Shown one piece after another: positions 42,102 through 49,341 of a DNA stretch of 53,296 nt (the first letter of the stretch is position 1; every line of letters starts with the position of its first letter). The stretch lies in IMG/VR virus record IMGVR_UViG_3300049484_000358, positions 1 to 53,296 of that record. One strand, written 5' to 3'. This DNA comes from a virus. Made by a program: the position numbers and the translations under genes. The notes below the pieces were generated by a model, which saw nothing but the letters and a program-made list of their open reading frames with translations, searched no databases and was not told the origin of the DNA.

Positions 42102-42500
42102 TTATCTAATTGCACCGTTGTATCGAGTGGCCCAAGCACCTAGGTACTTTAGGGTTTCGTTTAACGTACCATTACCTGGTGAGAAAGCGGTTTTGCCAAT
42201 TAAACTACCACCAGATACGACAACCGGAATAATTCCGTATTGATCACCAATTTTGCATACCCAGTAAAACTTGCCTTTTTCGCGCAAGTCTTTCCATGTT
42301 TGCCACGGTCCGTTTTTATTGCAAGACTCTTCAATGTCCTTCGCTTCCGGATGCTTCTTAATACCGTGGTCAGAGATCTGAACCTGACGACTTGCGGCAG
42401 CTGGTAATGCCGGAGCATTGCGCACAACAACGCTAAACAAAAAAGTCAGACAAGCGACTATCAGCAGTAGAAACATTTTCGGTGAAAGTATTGCGGTCAT
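42102..42500 (-). CDS. Exported or membrane-anchored small protein
   Basis: 132 residues. N-terminal hydrophobic segment (MFLLLIVACLTFLFSVVV, about 9-26) acting as signal or anchor, then a soluble domain with two cysteines (EESCNKNGPWQTW..., FYWVCKIGDQ). Such a pair outside the membrane could form a disulfide. ATGA overlap with the upstream gene. Part of an envelope-directed operon with the LPXTG protein. Confidence 0.7.
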   Translation of the reverse strand: MTAILSPKMFLLLIVACLTFLFSVVVRNAPALPAAASRQVQISDHGIKKHPEAKDIEESCNKNGPWQTWKDLREKGKFYWVCKIGDQYGIIPVVVSGGSLIGKTAFSPGNGTLNETLKYLGAWATRYNGAIR

Positions 42501-42820
42501 TGCAAACCTCCATCAAAACCATCATCAAGATTGTCCCAACCCATATCAAACATTCCGAGACGAACAACTTCGTCGCAGTCCAGCAGGGGTTGACAGTAGG
42601 GAACCTTAACCTGCATGCCTGCGATGGTGTTAGTTTTGTTTGGATCGTCGATGTTGATGGCAGCGACGAGGCGGACTACACTGCTTTTCTGTTCCCATAA
42701 GTACGCTTCGCGGGCGTGGACTACATCGGAGATCGATAGCGTTTTTCTCCAAGCCGCTGTGAACAGGTCTGCGGCGAGCGAACCCCACTTGAGTTCAATT
42801 TCTTTCTTGGTGTGAACCAT
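42497..42820 (-). CDS. Hypothetical protein
   Basis: 107 residues; not recognised. Soluble, with a helical N-terminus (MVHTKKEIELKWGSLAADLF) and an acidic end (MGWDNLDDGFDGG). AAGGAG site. ATGA overlap with the exported protein gene downstream. Confidence 0.65.
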   Translation of the reverse strand: MVHTKKEIELKWGSLAADLFTAAWRKTLSISDVVHAREAYLWEQKSSVVRLVAAINIDDPNKTNTIAGMQVKVPYCQPLLDCDEVVRLGMFDMGWDNLDDGFDGGLQ

Positions 42821-42830
42821 TGCAAACTCC

Positions 42831-43022
42831 TTATATTGGATTTTTTACAATACATATTACAATAGATACACCAATAACAATTGAAACCAATAAAAATATT
42901 AATTGTGGATTAGCCCACAATAATTTGAACAACAGCGCAGGCGACCACCGAAAGTATAATGATAATGATAACAACTGCTGAACGAGTAGCGTTCGTAATC
43001 GACGTACGTACAAATGGATCAT
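42831..43022 (-). CDS. Small membrane protein (reading frame uncertain)
   Basis: 63 residues from an ATG right after the upstream stop: basic N-terminus (MIHLYVRRLRTL) and one or two hydrophobic helices (LIFLLVSIVIGVSIVICIV). A second frame with a GTG start at 43026 (GTGA overlap) gives 38 residues with a clean helix (SAVVIIIIILSVVACAVV). Either or both may be made. Small membrane peptide in either case. Confidence 0.4.
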   Translation of the reverse strand: MIHLYVRRLRTLLVQQLLSLSLYFRWSPALLFKLLWANPQLIFLLVSIVIGVSIVICIVKNPI

Positions 43023-43196
43023 TCACTTCATCATCTCAACAAATAAAAGAACAACGGCAATGAGTCCACAAGCTAGCGCAACCATTATCATAGTTGCGGT
43101 GAGTTTTAAATTGCGAAATGGTAGGCATATAAATGCTACCAACAGGAAAAATAATGTGGCCATAAGCCAATATATATCAGGAGTAATGGTGTTCAT
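43023..43196 (-). CDS. Small two-helix membrane protein
   Basis: 57 residues. Two membrane helices (about 8-26 and 35-53) joined by a short basic loop (FRNLKL). ATGA overlap with the HTH gene stop upstream. Part of a run of small membrane proteins in this operon; function unknown. Confidence 0.6.
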   Translation of the reverse strand: MNTITPDIYWLMATLFFLLVAFICLPFRNLKLTATMIMVALACGLIAVVLLFVEMMK

Positions 43197-43627
43197 TGTA
43201 CCTTTGGTATCGGAAACATTACGTATGAACCATGTAATGGCAGTTTATTTAATAATTGTAGTTTTTCATATTCGTACGGATAGCCACCGTATTCAATGGC
43301 ACGTAAACGCTGCAGTGGCATGTAATGAGCAGCGGCTTGTTGCTTTTGCGTTATACCTTTGTAGTATCGTATGCAACGGATTACGTTGCCAAAGTGTATT
43401 ACTGATAAGTCGATGTTGAATGTATCATCATGAACCAAATCATTTAATGTGTATATCGGATGTAGACATTTAACATACCGCGCAGCTAGTTCAATTCCAA
43501 CGTACTGCCGACGTTCTGTTCGAACTACATTTCTAGGATCAATGAAAATGAGTCCCGCTTTTGCTATATCCAACTGTGTGAGTCCTAACGATATTCTTGC
43601 CATTGCAAAAGAAAATCCAAAGTGCAT
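43193..43627 (-). CDS. Tandem XRE-like HTH protein, candidate phage regulator
   Basis: 144 residues that read as two diverged Cro/C1-type helix-turn-helix domains. First: MARISLGLTQLDIAKAGL... VVRTERRQYVGIELAARYVKCL (about 9-56). Second: IRCIRYYKGITQKQQAAAHYMPLQRLRAIEYGGYP (about 83-118). Both have the G-x-TQ-x-x-A turn and the late I/TE+G/R. It is the only obvious sequence-specific DNA-binding protein seen, so it is a candidate for binding the TGACA boxes. AAGGAA site. Confidence 0.6.
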   Translation of the reverse strand: MHFGFSFAMARISLGLTQLDIAKAGLIFIDPRNVVRTERRQYVGIELAARYVKCLHPIYTLNDLVHDDTFNIDLSVIHFGNVIRCIRYYKGITQKQQAAAHYMPLQRLRAIEYGGYPYEYEKLQLLNKLPLHGSYVMFPIPKVQ

Positions 43628-43638
43628 TGCAGTATTCC

Positions 43639-43827
43639 TTATTGACGAGCCGGTGTCCGTTTCTCTACGCAGGGGTGAAAGGAGTAAACATCCCCTGCTA
43701 TCCGAAACGGTACGATTTTATAGCGTTTACACCGGCTGTTTGAATAGGAGACTTCGGTACCAAAAGCATTGTCCACTGTACTTGTGGTTTGTCTGCAACT
43801 ACGCTTAGTACCCAGATCAGTTGCCAA
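43639..43827 (-). CDS. Possible small protein with TTG start
   Basis: 62 residues, MATDLGTKRSCRQTTSTVDN... with TTG start preceded by AGGGAG at good spacing. Not recognised; three Cys. Composition is less convincing than that of neighbours. The frame fills the gap between two real genes. Confidence 0.4.
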   Translation of the reverse strand: MATDLGTKRSCRQTTSTVDNAFGTEVSYSNSRCKRYKIVPFRIAGDVYSFHPCVEKRTPARQ

Positions 43828-43881
43828 TTTTTCGTCTCCCTGCTGTCTCAGTCCACTGGGGGTAGTGGTATATTCCTAGTT

Positions 43882-44253
43882 TTAAGGTTCGGTTTCCGCT
43901 TTAGCGGCTTCAGCTTCATATTCTTCATTCAAATGCCGGACCAGTTTGTTGATGTCACCGGTGGTGTGGGTGATCATCCAATGATCGACATATGCCGGAA
44001 CGTCGGATTCATCGATGCGACCATCGGCCACCATACGATTGAGCATGTCAACCAATGTGTATAGTTGGCCGGCCAAAGCCGCCACTTGTCCAACCATTGA
44101 ATCGCATGAAGAATCATGATAGATCTGATTGTATTCCGTAAGAACCCATTCAGAACGATGCGTAGTAGTGTGTGGTTTACCACTAGGGTAAGCCTTTGCA
44201 CAGTGACCACCGCAGCATTCAGTGGTATCAATTTCATAAAGTAATGTTGGCAT
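43882..44253 (-). CDS. Hypothetical protein
   Basis: 123 residues, not recognised. A Cys/His cluster near the start (ECCGGHCAKAYPSGK) could bind metal; the rest is helical with an acidic end (EEYEAEAAKAETEP). Start taken at 44253 because AAGGA is then nine bases upstream; an ATG three codons earlier is too close to it. Confidence 0.6.
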   Translation of the reverse strand: MPTLLYEIDTTECCGGHCAKAYPSGKPHTTTHRSEWVLTEYNQIYHDSSCDSMVGQVAALAGQLYTLVDMLNRMVADGRIDESDVPAYVDHWMITHTTGDINKLVRHLNEEYEAEAAKAETEP

Positions 44254-44278
44254 TGGTCCCATTCCTTGTGGGTGTAGA

Positions 44279-44317
44279 AGTCCGGCCGGAACAAGTGGAA
44301 ACCTGTCCGGCCGGACT
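44279..44317 (-). terminator. GC-rich 12-bp hairpin after paralogue A
   Basis: AGTCCGGCCGGA (44279-44290) pairs perfectly with 44306-44317 around a 15-base loop. It lies 26 bases beyond the stop of the 44343-44855 gene. No T tract follows. The other two paralogues of that gene also have a GC-rich hairpin after the stop. Confidence 0.65.
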
Positions 44318-44342
44318 CGACGCGGGAAGGATACCCGAAGTC

Positions 44343-44855
44343 TTAGGCGTGATCGACGATAACAGTCTCGTCAGCAGTCGCGGCCGCAACATCAGCGGTT
44401 GTTTTAGCGACTTTTTCTTTCTTCACTTTCGGGGTCTTGACCGGACGAGGATGGGTCTCGTCAAACCAGCGATCGTCGGCGGCGATGATGCGACCAACCT
44501 CACCAGCGGACCTGCCGGCCAGAGGGCGCAGGTATTCTTCGGACATAAAGTATGCAGTGTTAGCTGCACGATTCAGCGAGTAAGTCTCGCCGCGGGTGGA
44601 GCACTGCATATACTTACGCAGGTAAGAAGCGGTGATGATCACACCGCTATCGTTGTGGATACCCCACGGATTCGGACCTTCAGGAAGTTTCGGTGCTTTG
44701 ACCTTCGCTTCGCCGGCGGGTTTGGGGGCTTTCGCTTTCTTTACTTTGGCCGGGGCAGCTTCAGTCGCCGCTGCTTCTTCCGCCATGATGGCGTCCAGGC
44801 TCAGGCCGTCGTTGTTCAAGCTGTCTTCAATATTTTCCATAAAATCTTTCGCCAT
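44343..44855 (-). CDS. Paralogue A of a three-member phage family
   Basis: 170 residues. A Lys/Ala/Pro-rich segment (about 33-60, KVKKAKAPKPAGEAKVKAPK) and a second basic tail near the C-terminus resemble histone-like linker tails. Between them is the shared core: WGIHNDSGVIITASYLRKYMQC (about 64-85) then LNRAANTAYFMSEEYLRPLAGRSAGEVG. The same core is in the genes at 50939-51574 and 52927-53241. First gene after an early promoter; GC-rich; followed by a strong hairpin, so probably made early and in quantity. Function unknown; DNA or host-protein binding is possible. Confidence 0.75.
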   Translation of the reverse strand: MAKDFMENIEDSLNNDGLSLDAIMAEEAAATEAAPAKVKKAKAPKPAGEAKVKAPKLPEGPNPWGIHNDSGVIITASYLRKYMQCSTRGETYSLNRAANTAYFMSEEYLRPLAGRSAGEVGRIIAADDRWFDETHPRPVKTPKVKKEKVAKTTADVAAATADETVIVDHA

Positions 44856-44879
44856 TGTGAACTCCTTGGTTCGTAAAAA

Positions 44880-44990
44880 GGTTGGATACGATGCCTGCTC
44901 GGCAGGTTTTTGACTATAGAATAATTATACTCCCATTTGACCTCCAGTGTAACTAACAAATGTCATGCAAGTAACATGACCATTGTCACG
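44880..44990 (-). promoter_or_regulatory. Early promoter 2
   Basis: On the - strand: -10 TATAAT (44929-44924); TGACA box starting 44965, 36 bp upstream of it; a second, palindromic box TGACAATGGTCA starting 44988, 23 bp farther. The proximal box reads TGACATTTGTTAGTTACAC, nearly as in promoter 4. A small CCTGC/GCAGG hairpin (44894-44906) lies in the leader before the paralogue A gene. Confidence 0.8.
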
Positions 44991-45336
44991 CGTTTTCCGC
45001 GGGGATCGGCGACAAAGGTTGCCAATGAGTTATCCACGAATACATATCACCGTGGTAAAACACACCGTCGGTAGTAGACCATTGTGGTATTGACGCAATG
45101 TGATACGCCACGTGACGACTGTTATTAGATCCGTCGAATACCAGTACCCGTTCATAATCCAGCGGCAGGGTTTTACTAACTGGAACCCATTCAACGAATT
45201 CTGCGCGGAGTGCAGTCACACACTTTTCGAGATATGATTCTTCTTGAACAAGGTCAGATCCCCATCGTCGATTTGCTTTAACGGTTTGGGCGGCTCGGAT
45301 TACTTTGTCGATTAGCAGGTCTATACCCGTTTTCAT
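44986..45336 (-). CDS. DUF551-type protein
   Basis: 116 residues. Ends with a DUF551 domain: EWVPVSKTLPLDYERVLVF (about 48-66) and YSWITHWQPLSPIP (about 99-112). N-terminal helix LLIDKVIRAAQTVKANRRWG. Role unknown. The early promoter 2 boxes begin at its stop. Second DUF551 protein of the phage, distinct from the one at 27743-28147. Confidence 0.7.
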   Translation of the reverse strand: MKTGIDLLIDKVIRAAQTVKANRRWGSDLVQEESYLEKCVTALRAEFVEWVPVSKTLPLDYERVLVFDGSNNSRHVAYHIASIPQWSTTDGVFYHGDMYSWITHWQPLSPIPAENA

Positions 45337-45489
45337 TTAACGGCCGTTCTTTTTCTTCTCGGCTTCACGACGTTCACGATTGGCGATCTGTACACGAATG
45401 TCTTCGCGTCCATCATCACGTTTGGTAGCCACATCGCGGGTGTCAGTCTTTGGTGCCTGCTGTGGCGGGGTCTGGGGTTTGGTTGGCAT
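45337..45489 (-). CDS. Small charged protein
   Basis: 50 residues, start at 45489 with AAAGGAG. Pro/Gln-rich beginning (MPTKPQTPPQQAPK) and a highly charged helix (REDIRVQIANRERREAEKKKN). Disordered-looking. Stop directly abuts the DUF551 gene start. Confidence 0.6.
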   Translation of the reverse strand: MPTKPQTPPQQAPKTDTRDVATKRDDGREDIRVQIANRERREAEKKKNGR

Positions 45490-45766
45490 GTGTAATCTCC
45501 TTTGGAAGTTTGATTCGCATCTGGTCATGTCGGCGGATAATGAACCGCCGAGTCGGATCAGTTTTTAAATACGCGATACACGCCTGTTTGTAATGCACTG
45601 CTGGTGTTGGATTAGAAATTGCAATGCGTTTGTTGCAAATCCTACACTTATACACATCGGATGCGTACAAAGCACTGGGTATGCTACTGTTGTCCATCGT
45701 CAGCAGTTGTATGCCATTATATTCGACGATCATTTCTGCTTCACAGTCAATACATACTGGATACAT
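45443..45766 (-). CDS. Small zinc-binding protein
   Basis: 107 residues. C-x2-C at the N-terminus (VCIDCEAEM, C5/C8) and a second C-x2-C (KCRICNKR, about 41-44) suggest a zinc ribbon; the C-terminal half is basic (RRFIIRRHDQMRIKLPK). Its ATG overlaps the stop of a 21-residue gene (TAATG), and it overlaps the next gene by 47 bases. Confidence 0.6.
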   Translation of the reverse strand: MYPVCIDCEAEMIVEYNGIQLLTMDNSSIPSALYASDVYKCRICNKRIAISNPTPAVHYKQACIAYLKTDPTRRFIIRRHDQMRIKLPKEITHANQTPDPATAGTKD

Positions 45767-45831
45767 TATTCCTCCACTTCTTCATCGGCTGGATTTTTTG
45801 CGTATTGTGCAGCGTATTCTTTAGCTTTCAT
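45766..45831 (-). CDS. 21-residue micro-protein
   Basis: MKAKEYAAQYAKNPADEEVEE: helix then acidic end. GGAGG site five to six bases before ATG (45831) and TAATG coupling to the zinc-binding gene. Could instead be a leader peptide that sets translation of the next gene. Confidence 0.5.
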   Translation of the reverse strand: MKAKEYAAQYAKNPADEEVEE

Positions 45832-46132
45832 TTTCAATCCTCCGGATGGCTTCGTGCAAGCAGTAGTTGAAGTGCCGGACTACATTCCTTGCCATAAGGA
45901 TAGAGTTGCCTGCAACCATTACCCAGCCGTCTGGCGTAGCGTCTGCAACCTGGGTAGCCGGAACAGTTTCTGACTCTGGCCAAGCCAAATCCCGAATCGT
46001 GACAGTTTTGTCTTGAATTATGACACGGCCTTTACAACCACCATTCTTCGCTTCCGAACACGTGCATTTGAAGGTGTGTGGTTTGTCATAACCATATGCA
46101 TAGTCGCCGATGTTTACTTTTCCAGTCGCCAT
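45821..46132 (-). CDS. Hypothetical cysteine-containing protein
   Basis: 103 residues. CTCSEAKNGGC (about 23-33) may bind metal; the middle is beta-rich (KGRVIIQDKTVTIRDLAW), the end helical (MARNVVRHFNYCLHEAIRRIE). Not recognised. GAGAC/GGAG region upstream; overlaps neighbours by 11 and 19 bases. Confidence 0.6.
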   Translation of the reverse strand: MATGKVNIGDYAYGYDKPHTFKCTCSEAKNGGCKGRVIIQDKTVTIRDLAWPESETVPATQVADATPDGWVMVAGNSILMARNVVRHFNYCLHEAIRRIENES

Positions 46133-46479
46133 GGTTCGTTGTCTCCTTCGTCATCATACTCGTACCCTGCTTTATCGTTACGTGCATTGCAGTATGCGCA
46201 AGTACCGAAGTCGTCTTCACCCTGCGGCGGCATAGGGCACGGATTACCGCAGTTGAAACACGGAATGTAGTAAACGCATGTCAATGCAACTTTGATGCAG
46301 GCATCTACATCGGCTACCAATTTCCAATACAGAGCAAACGGCAGCAGGGTTTCGTTGGGGGATCCCTCATTTATGCGGTAGCAGGGTGTTTGGATGAGTT
46401 CACCATCGGGCAAGGTGGCATCACGCATTTCGAGGGTGGCCGGTAGTAGGTCACTTGGGTTTTTATCAAGCGGGGTCAT
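46114..46479 (-). CDS. Zinc-finger protein
   Basis: 121 residues from ATG 46479 (GGGAG). C-terminal half has CFNCGNPCPMPP...CAYCNAR, a four-Cys zinc-finger pattern, followed by an acidic stretch (EYDDEGDNEPW). The N-terminal half is soluble and unknown. Similar in plan to other early phage zinc-binding proteins in this region. Confidence 0.6.
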   Translation of the reverse strand: MTPLDKNPSDLLPATLEMRDATLPDGELIQTPCYRINEGSPNETLLPFALYWKLVADVDACIKVALTCVYYIPCFNCGNPCPMPPQGEDDFGTCAYCNARNDKAGYEYDDEGDNEPWRLEK

Positions 46480-46798
46480 AGTCAATCTCCCAGATTGGAA
46501 CGTGTAAGTCACCATTGAAAATGGAAATTGTGGTGGTAGTGACTACTGATTTTACAGCATCCACACATTCAACCATACTGCCGGGCAGCAGGTTTTCGCA
46601 GGCTTCTACGATTATGGAAGCTTCCAAATAACTTTCAGTGAACCACGGGACACCGGCCATAGGTTCAATAAATTCTTTGACATATGCTATCCGTGGATTG
46701 ACATGCGATATGATTATCACATCTTTCACGAAGAATTCTACACCAGGACCTACGTCCACGTGTACCATATATCCGTCTTTGAGCAAGGTTTTTGGCAT
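46466..46798 (-). CDS. Hypothetical protein
   Basis: 110 residues, ATG at 46798 with GAGGTG upstream (an in-frame TTG at 46810 is less likely). Beta-rich; not recognised. Overlaps the next gene by 14 bases, typical of this operon. Confidence 0.6.
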   Translation of the reverse strand: MPKTLLKDGYMVHVDVGPGVEFFVKDVIIISHVNPRIAYVKEFIEPMAGVPWFTESYLEASIIVEACENLLPGSMVECVDAVKSVVTTTTISIFNGDLHVPIWEIDYDPA

Positions 46799-46799
46799 A

Positions 46800-47087
46800 T
46801 TACACCTCAAATGAATATTCAGTGGTGGTCGTAATCACACGGGAAATTGGTACGATTATAACTGTCGCCGACACAAACAGTTGATTTAAATGCGTCTCAA
46901 CTTCTTCTGCAGCTGAACGATTCGCAAAAACAAACGGCGGTTCTTCGCTTTCTAAGTGTATTGAAGACGCCACAAAGTCGTTGTTGCAGTCTTGTTCTAT
47001 TCCAGTGACAATTAAGTCTACGCCAGGAAAACCGATGCACACGACATATGCAGTAGAGTCGCGTCTATCGACTGGTGGATTAATCAT
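46800..47087 (-). CDS. Hypothetical protein
   Basis: 95 residues starting at the ATGA overlap with the upstream stop (47087). Beta-rich with a hydrophobic C-terminal half (LFVSATVIIVPISRVITTTTEYSF). Its end resembles the C-terminal VKSVVTTTTISIF part of the next gene product, so the two may be distantly related. Function unknown. Confidence 0.6.
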   Translation of the reverse strand: MINPPVDRRDSTAYVVCIGFPGVDLIVTGIEQDCNNDFVASSIHLESEEPPFVFANRSAAEEVETHLNQLFVSATVIIVPISRVITTTTEYSFEV

Positions 47088-47524
47088 TTTGGACCCCAAT
47101 TCATCAGGTGTTCGTCGTCCACCAAATCAGCGGGGTTGAATGGATCATCACTTAAGCGAGGATCGTCTGCATATTCGGATAAACGACAGGCGGAGTCATA
47201 ATCTGATTCCACGTTTAAGTCGATGCCTGCTGTGGCGAGTGCATCTTTGGCGAGCAGCAGGATTTGATCGCCGATAGGCAGTCCCAGTTCAATTAGTTGG
47301 ACCAGGTCAAATAGGTGGGTGGCGAGTAGTGGGGCTGCGGCAGCGAGGACAGCGTCGGTTTCCTTGCGGAAGGGAGCGGCGTGTTCGCGCCAGCAGGCTA
47401 CATCATAGTTGGGAGTGAAGATTTCCCATCCTTCATGGCGGATGATGCCGCCGGAAGGGTTGAGCTTGCGAGACTTCCACGGACCGGGTGTAGCGGTGGG
47501 TGGATAAGCGGGTGGTTGCAACAT
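47084..47524 (-). CDS. Phage protein with PGPW motif
   Basis: 146 residues, start 47524 (AAAGGAG). The beginning AYPPTATPGPWKSRKL and then RKETDAVLAAAAPLLATHLFDLVQ (about 62-85) follow a layout seen in small phage proteins of unknown role (PG-x-W, then DA-x-LAA-AP-LL). Acidic C-terminus. Confidence 0.65.
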   Translation of the reverse strand: MLQPPAYPPTATPGPWKSRKLNPSGGIIRHEGWEIFTPNYDVACWREHAAPFRKETDAVLAAAAPLLATHLFDLVQLIELGLPIGDQILLLAKDALATAGIDLNVESDYDSACRLSEYADDPRLSDDPFNPADLVDDEHLMNWGPK

Positions 47525-47540
47525 AGTACTCCTTTGCGGT

Positions 47541-48017
47541 TTATTCTGTGGCATTCATTAGCTCCCAGATTTCGTACAGTTTGGGACAGCTGGTTTGGAA
47601 TACATCAGGCATTGGTGTTTCATCACCGACAATAGCATTCAACGCGTCTCGGAAGTTGGTTAACGCATTGAGGAAAATGTATCGATTGTGGTTGTACCGG
47701 GTAGCAACCAGTCGATCCTCGTCACCAAACTGCTCAGTGAATCGGATCATTTTGATTGGTACAATAGACACCGCATAAAACCAAAAATGTGCATTGTCAT
47801 CCAATGCACCACACGGTATGAATTCTCCTGGAACCCATGTACCGACGCCATCATTGTAATATCCCCCTTTGTATTCGGAGGAATATGCAGGAGTGAACCG
47901 CCCAACAGCATATGATAAGTGATGACTTTCATGCGCATCTCTAGGATGTACGGCAATAACAACGCCATCGAAGGATTTCAATTCTTTTGGGGTTTGTATA
48001 CCGGAGGGTGTTTGCAC
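47541..48017 (-). CDS. Hypothetical protein, probable GTG start
   Basis: 158 residues from GTG 48017, which has AAAGGA nine bases upstream; the frame extends further up without a better start and there overlaps another real gene. FIPCGALDDNAHFWFYAVSIVPI and the C-terminal VFQTSCPKLYEIWELM are notable; no family recognised. Confidence 0.55.
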   Translation of the reverse strand: MQTPSGIQTPKELKSFDGVVIAVHPRDAHESHHLSYAVGRFTPAYSSEYKGGYYNDGVGTWVPGEFIPCGALDDNAHFWFYAVSIVPIKMIRFTEQFGDEDRLVATRYNHNRYIFLNALTNFRDALNAIVGDETPMPDVFQTSCPKLYEIWELMNATE

Positions 48018-48088
48018 AGCAGGTTTTCCTTTCAGTTTGTATCGTTTTCGAACATTTCTCGCCAGCAGGCTTCGATGTCCGGGAAGCG

Positions 48089-48247
48089 TTAGAGTTGGCC
48101 GGTGCGATAGGCCCATAGGGTGAAGCATAGCGCGAGCATGAGCATCCACGCAATGACGCCGTAGATAATGACGATGCCATATTTGCGGTAGGCCAGGATG
48201 GCGGATACGGCGAACAAGACAGCGAGAACCCATGCAAATGTAGTCAT
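48089..48247 (-). CDS. Small two-helix membrane protein
   Basis: 52 residues with two membrane helices (about 3-19 and 24-46). GGGAG site seven bases before ATG. First gene after early promoter 3. The frame beyond its TAA continues for 18 protein-like codons (RFPDIEACWREMFENDTN), so a longer ancestral protein or stop read-through is possible. Confidence 0.65.
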   Translation of the reverse strand: MTTFAWVLAVLFAVSAILAYRKYGIVIIYGVIAWMLMLALCFTLWAYRTGQL

Positions 48248-48254
48248 TTCGAAT

Positions 48255-48357
48255 CTCCCATTGGTTTATTCTTCATCATGTAATGATTGTAACACATCGG
48301 GTGGTCGTTGGAGAACAGACCATTGTCATGTTTTTTATATGACCATTGTCCTCCATT
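48255..48357 (-). promoter_or_regulatory. Early promoter 3
   Basis: On the - strand: -10 TACAAT (48291-48286); TTCTCC element about 18 bp upstream; TGACA box from 48328, 37 bp upstream of the -10; second box GACAATGGTC from 48350, 23 bp further. Very like promoter 1 in the stretch AACGNNNNNCCGATGT. It drives the operon down to 44986. Confidence 0.8.
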
Positions 48358-48621
48358 TCATGATAGGAAAAACCACAGCAGGGTGTATACTATGATGATG
48401 ATTATGCCGATCCCGAGTAGTTTGCAGATGAGAGTGAAGAGGGTTGAGACTAAGTGATTGGTGAAGTCTTTCACGGGATCGCCAGCAGGTGTATTCGCGT
48501 GGGCGTGGGAGGGTCCTTCGAGAGAGGCGAGAGCGGCGGCCAACTGCTGGGCGGGTGGTATGTCGGGGTTGAAGCGATCGTAGAGGCCGGGTGCATCATT
48601 TGTGGGTGGTGTGTCAGTCAT
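48358..48621 (-). CDS. Tail-anchored membrane protein
   Basis: 87 residues: Pro/Ala-rich soluble N-terminus (PPTNDAPGLYDRFNPD) and one strongly hydrophobic C-terminal helix (about 65-86, LLGIGIIIIIVYTLLWFF). A C-tail-anchored layout. Overlaps the upstream gene by 8 bases. Confidence 0.65.
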   Translation of the reverse strand: MTDTPPTNDAPGLYDRFNPDIPPAQQLAAALASLEGPSHAHANTPAGDPVKDFTNHLVSTLFTLICKLLGIGIIIIIVYTLLWFFLS

Positions 48622-49075
48622 TGGAGTCCAACCCGTGGATGCCGGAGTTACCGTTGGAGTAGTTGCCGATTTCCCGTTCGTTGAAGATGACGGTGAAGTT
48701 GCCAGCGTAAACGAAAGTCACGAACCGGAGGGCGGGAACCGTTTCGATGAAAGCCAGGTGCAGTTCCAGGTCGTTTGTTGGGTGGTGTGCATTTATGCGA
48801 TTGACTTGCGCGTTGGTGAATGTGTAGGAGTAAGATTCTCGCTCCGCGAGGGATTGATGCAAGTCGTGCTCTGGTGCATTACACGCGTCACAGCAGTGCC
48901 AATTACATTTGCATTTTCCGTCCTGCGGACGGAAACCAGAGACTAGGTCTCCGATGCGGAGGAACCATTGGGGTGTACCACAGAAGCGGCAGTATTCTTT
49001 CAATGGAACATTGGCGCGGTGGTCGCCGTCCAGCAGGTTTATTGGGGAGAGTTGGGGAGAGGGAAGGGTGGTCAC
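48614..49075 (-). CDS. Zinc-finger protein, paralogue of the 49334-49786 gene
   Basis: 153 residues from a GTG that overlaps the upstream stop (GTGA), with AAAGGA upstream. Zinc-binding pattern YCRFCGTPQWFL... CKCNWHCCDACNAPEHD (about 29-70), then a helical-plus-beta C-terminal half with FVTFVYAGNFTVIFNEREI. The 49334-49786 product has the same order (MCRTCGQPRRF, PCCPACRRLEH, then LVINFDEADI), so one arose by duplication. Role unknown. Confidence 0.65.
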   Translation of the reverse strand: MTTLPSPQLSPINLLDGDHRANVPLKEYCRFCGTPQWFLRIGDLVSGFRPQDGKCKCNWHCCDACNAPEHDLHQSLAERESYSYTFTNAQVNRINAHHPTNDLELHLAFIETVPALRFVTFVYAGNFTVIFNEREIGNYSNGNSGIHGLDSND

Positions 49076-49341
49076 GGGAGTGGGTCCTTTGTTGGGGTGG
49101 GTTGGGGCGGTGAAATTTTTCGGTTTACCGGAGGAGTGAGTAGTTGGAAGACGACGTACTGGTGGGGTTTGTAGTGGCGGGCGGTCATGCCGGTGGTGAC
49201 GTCGTCGAGAGTGTTCCACACGTGGATCTTCGGTCCATCTGTGATGGGATACCCCTCGATAGACACGCATACGAAGATGGGCATGTGGGCCGGGACGGCA
49301 GGTGTAGTGTTCGCGGGAGCGGGAGGGGGTGTATTAGTCAC
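49072..49341 (-). CDS. Hypothetical protein, GTG start
   Basis: 89 residues. GTG start with GGAGG just upstream and overlap with the stop of the preceding gene. Pro-rich ends (NTPPPAPANTTPAVPAH and ISPPQPTPTKDPLP) around a short folded core (MPIFVCVSIEGYPITDG). Inserted between the two paralogous zinc-finger genes. Confidence 0.55.
   Translation of the reverse strand: MTNTPPPAPANTTPAVPAHMPIFVCVSIEGYPITDGPKIHVWNTLDDVTTGMTARHYKPHQYVVFQLLTPPVNRKISPPQPTPTKDPLP

Noticed and set aside
44894-44912. Intrinsic terminator on the + strand (CCTGC-TCG-GCAGG plus T run)
   Set aside because: No + strand transcript is expected there; more likely a leader hairpin of the - strand early transcript.
47941-48237. 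98-codon Ser/Cys-rich - strand frame
   Set aside because: Shadow of the small membrane-protein gene and the next gene; composition is not protein-like.
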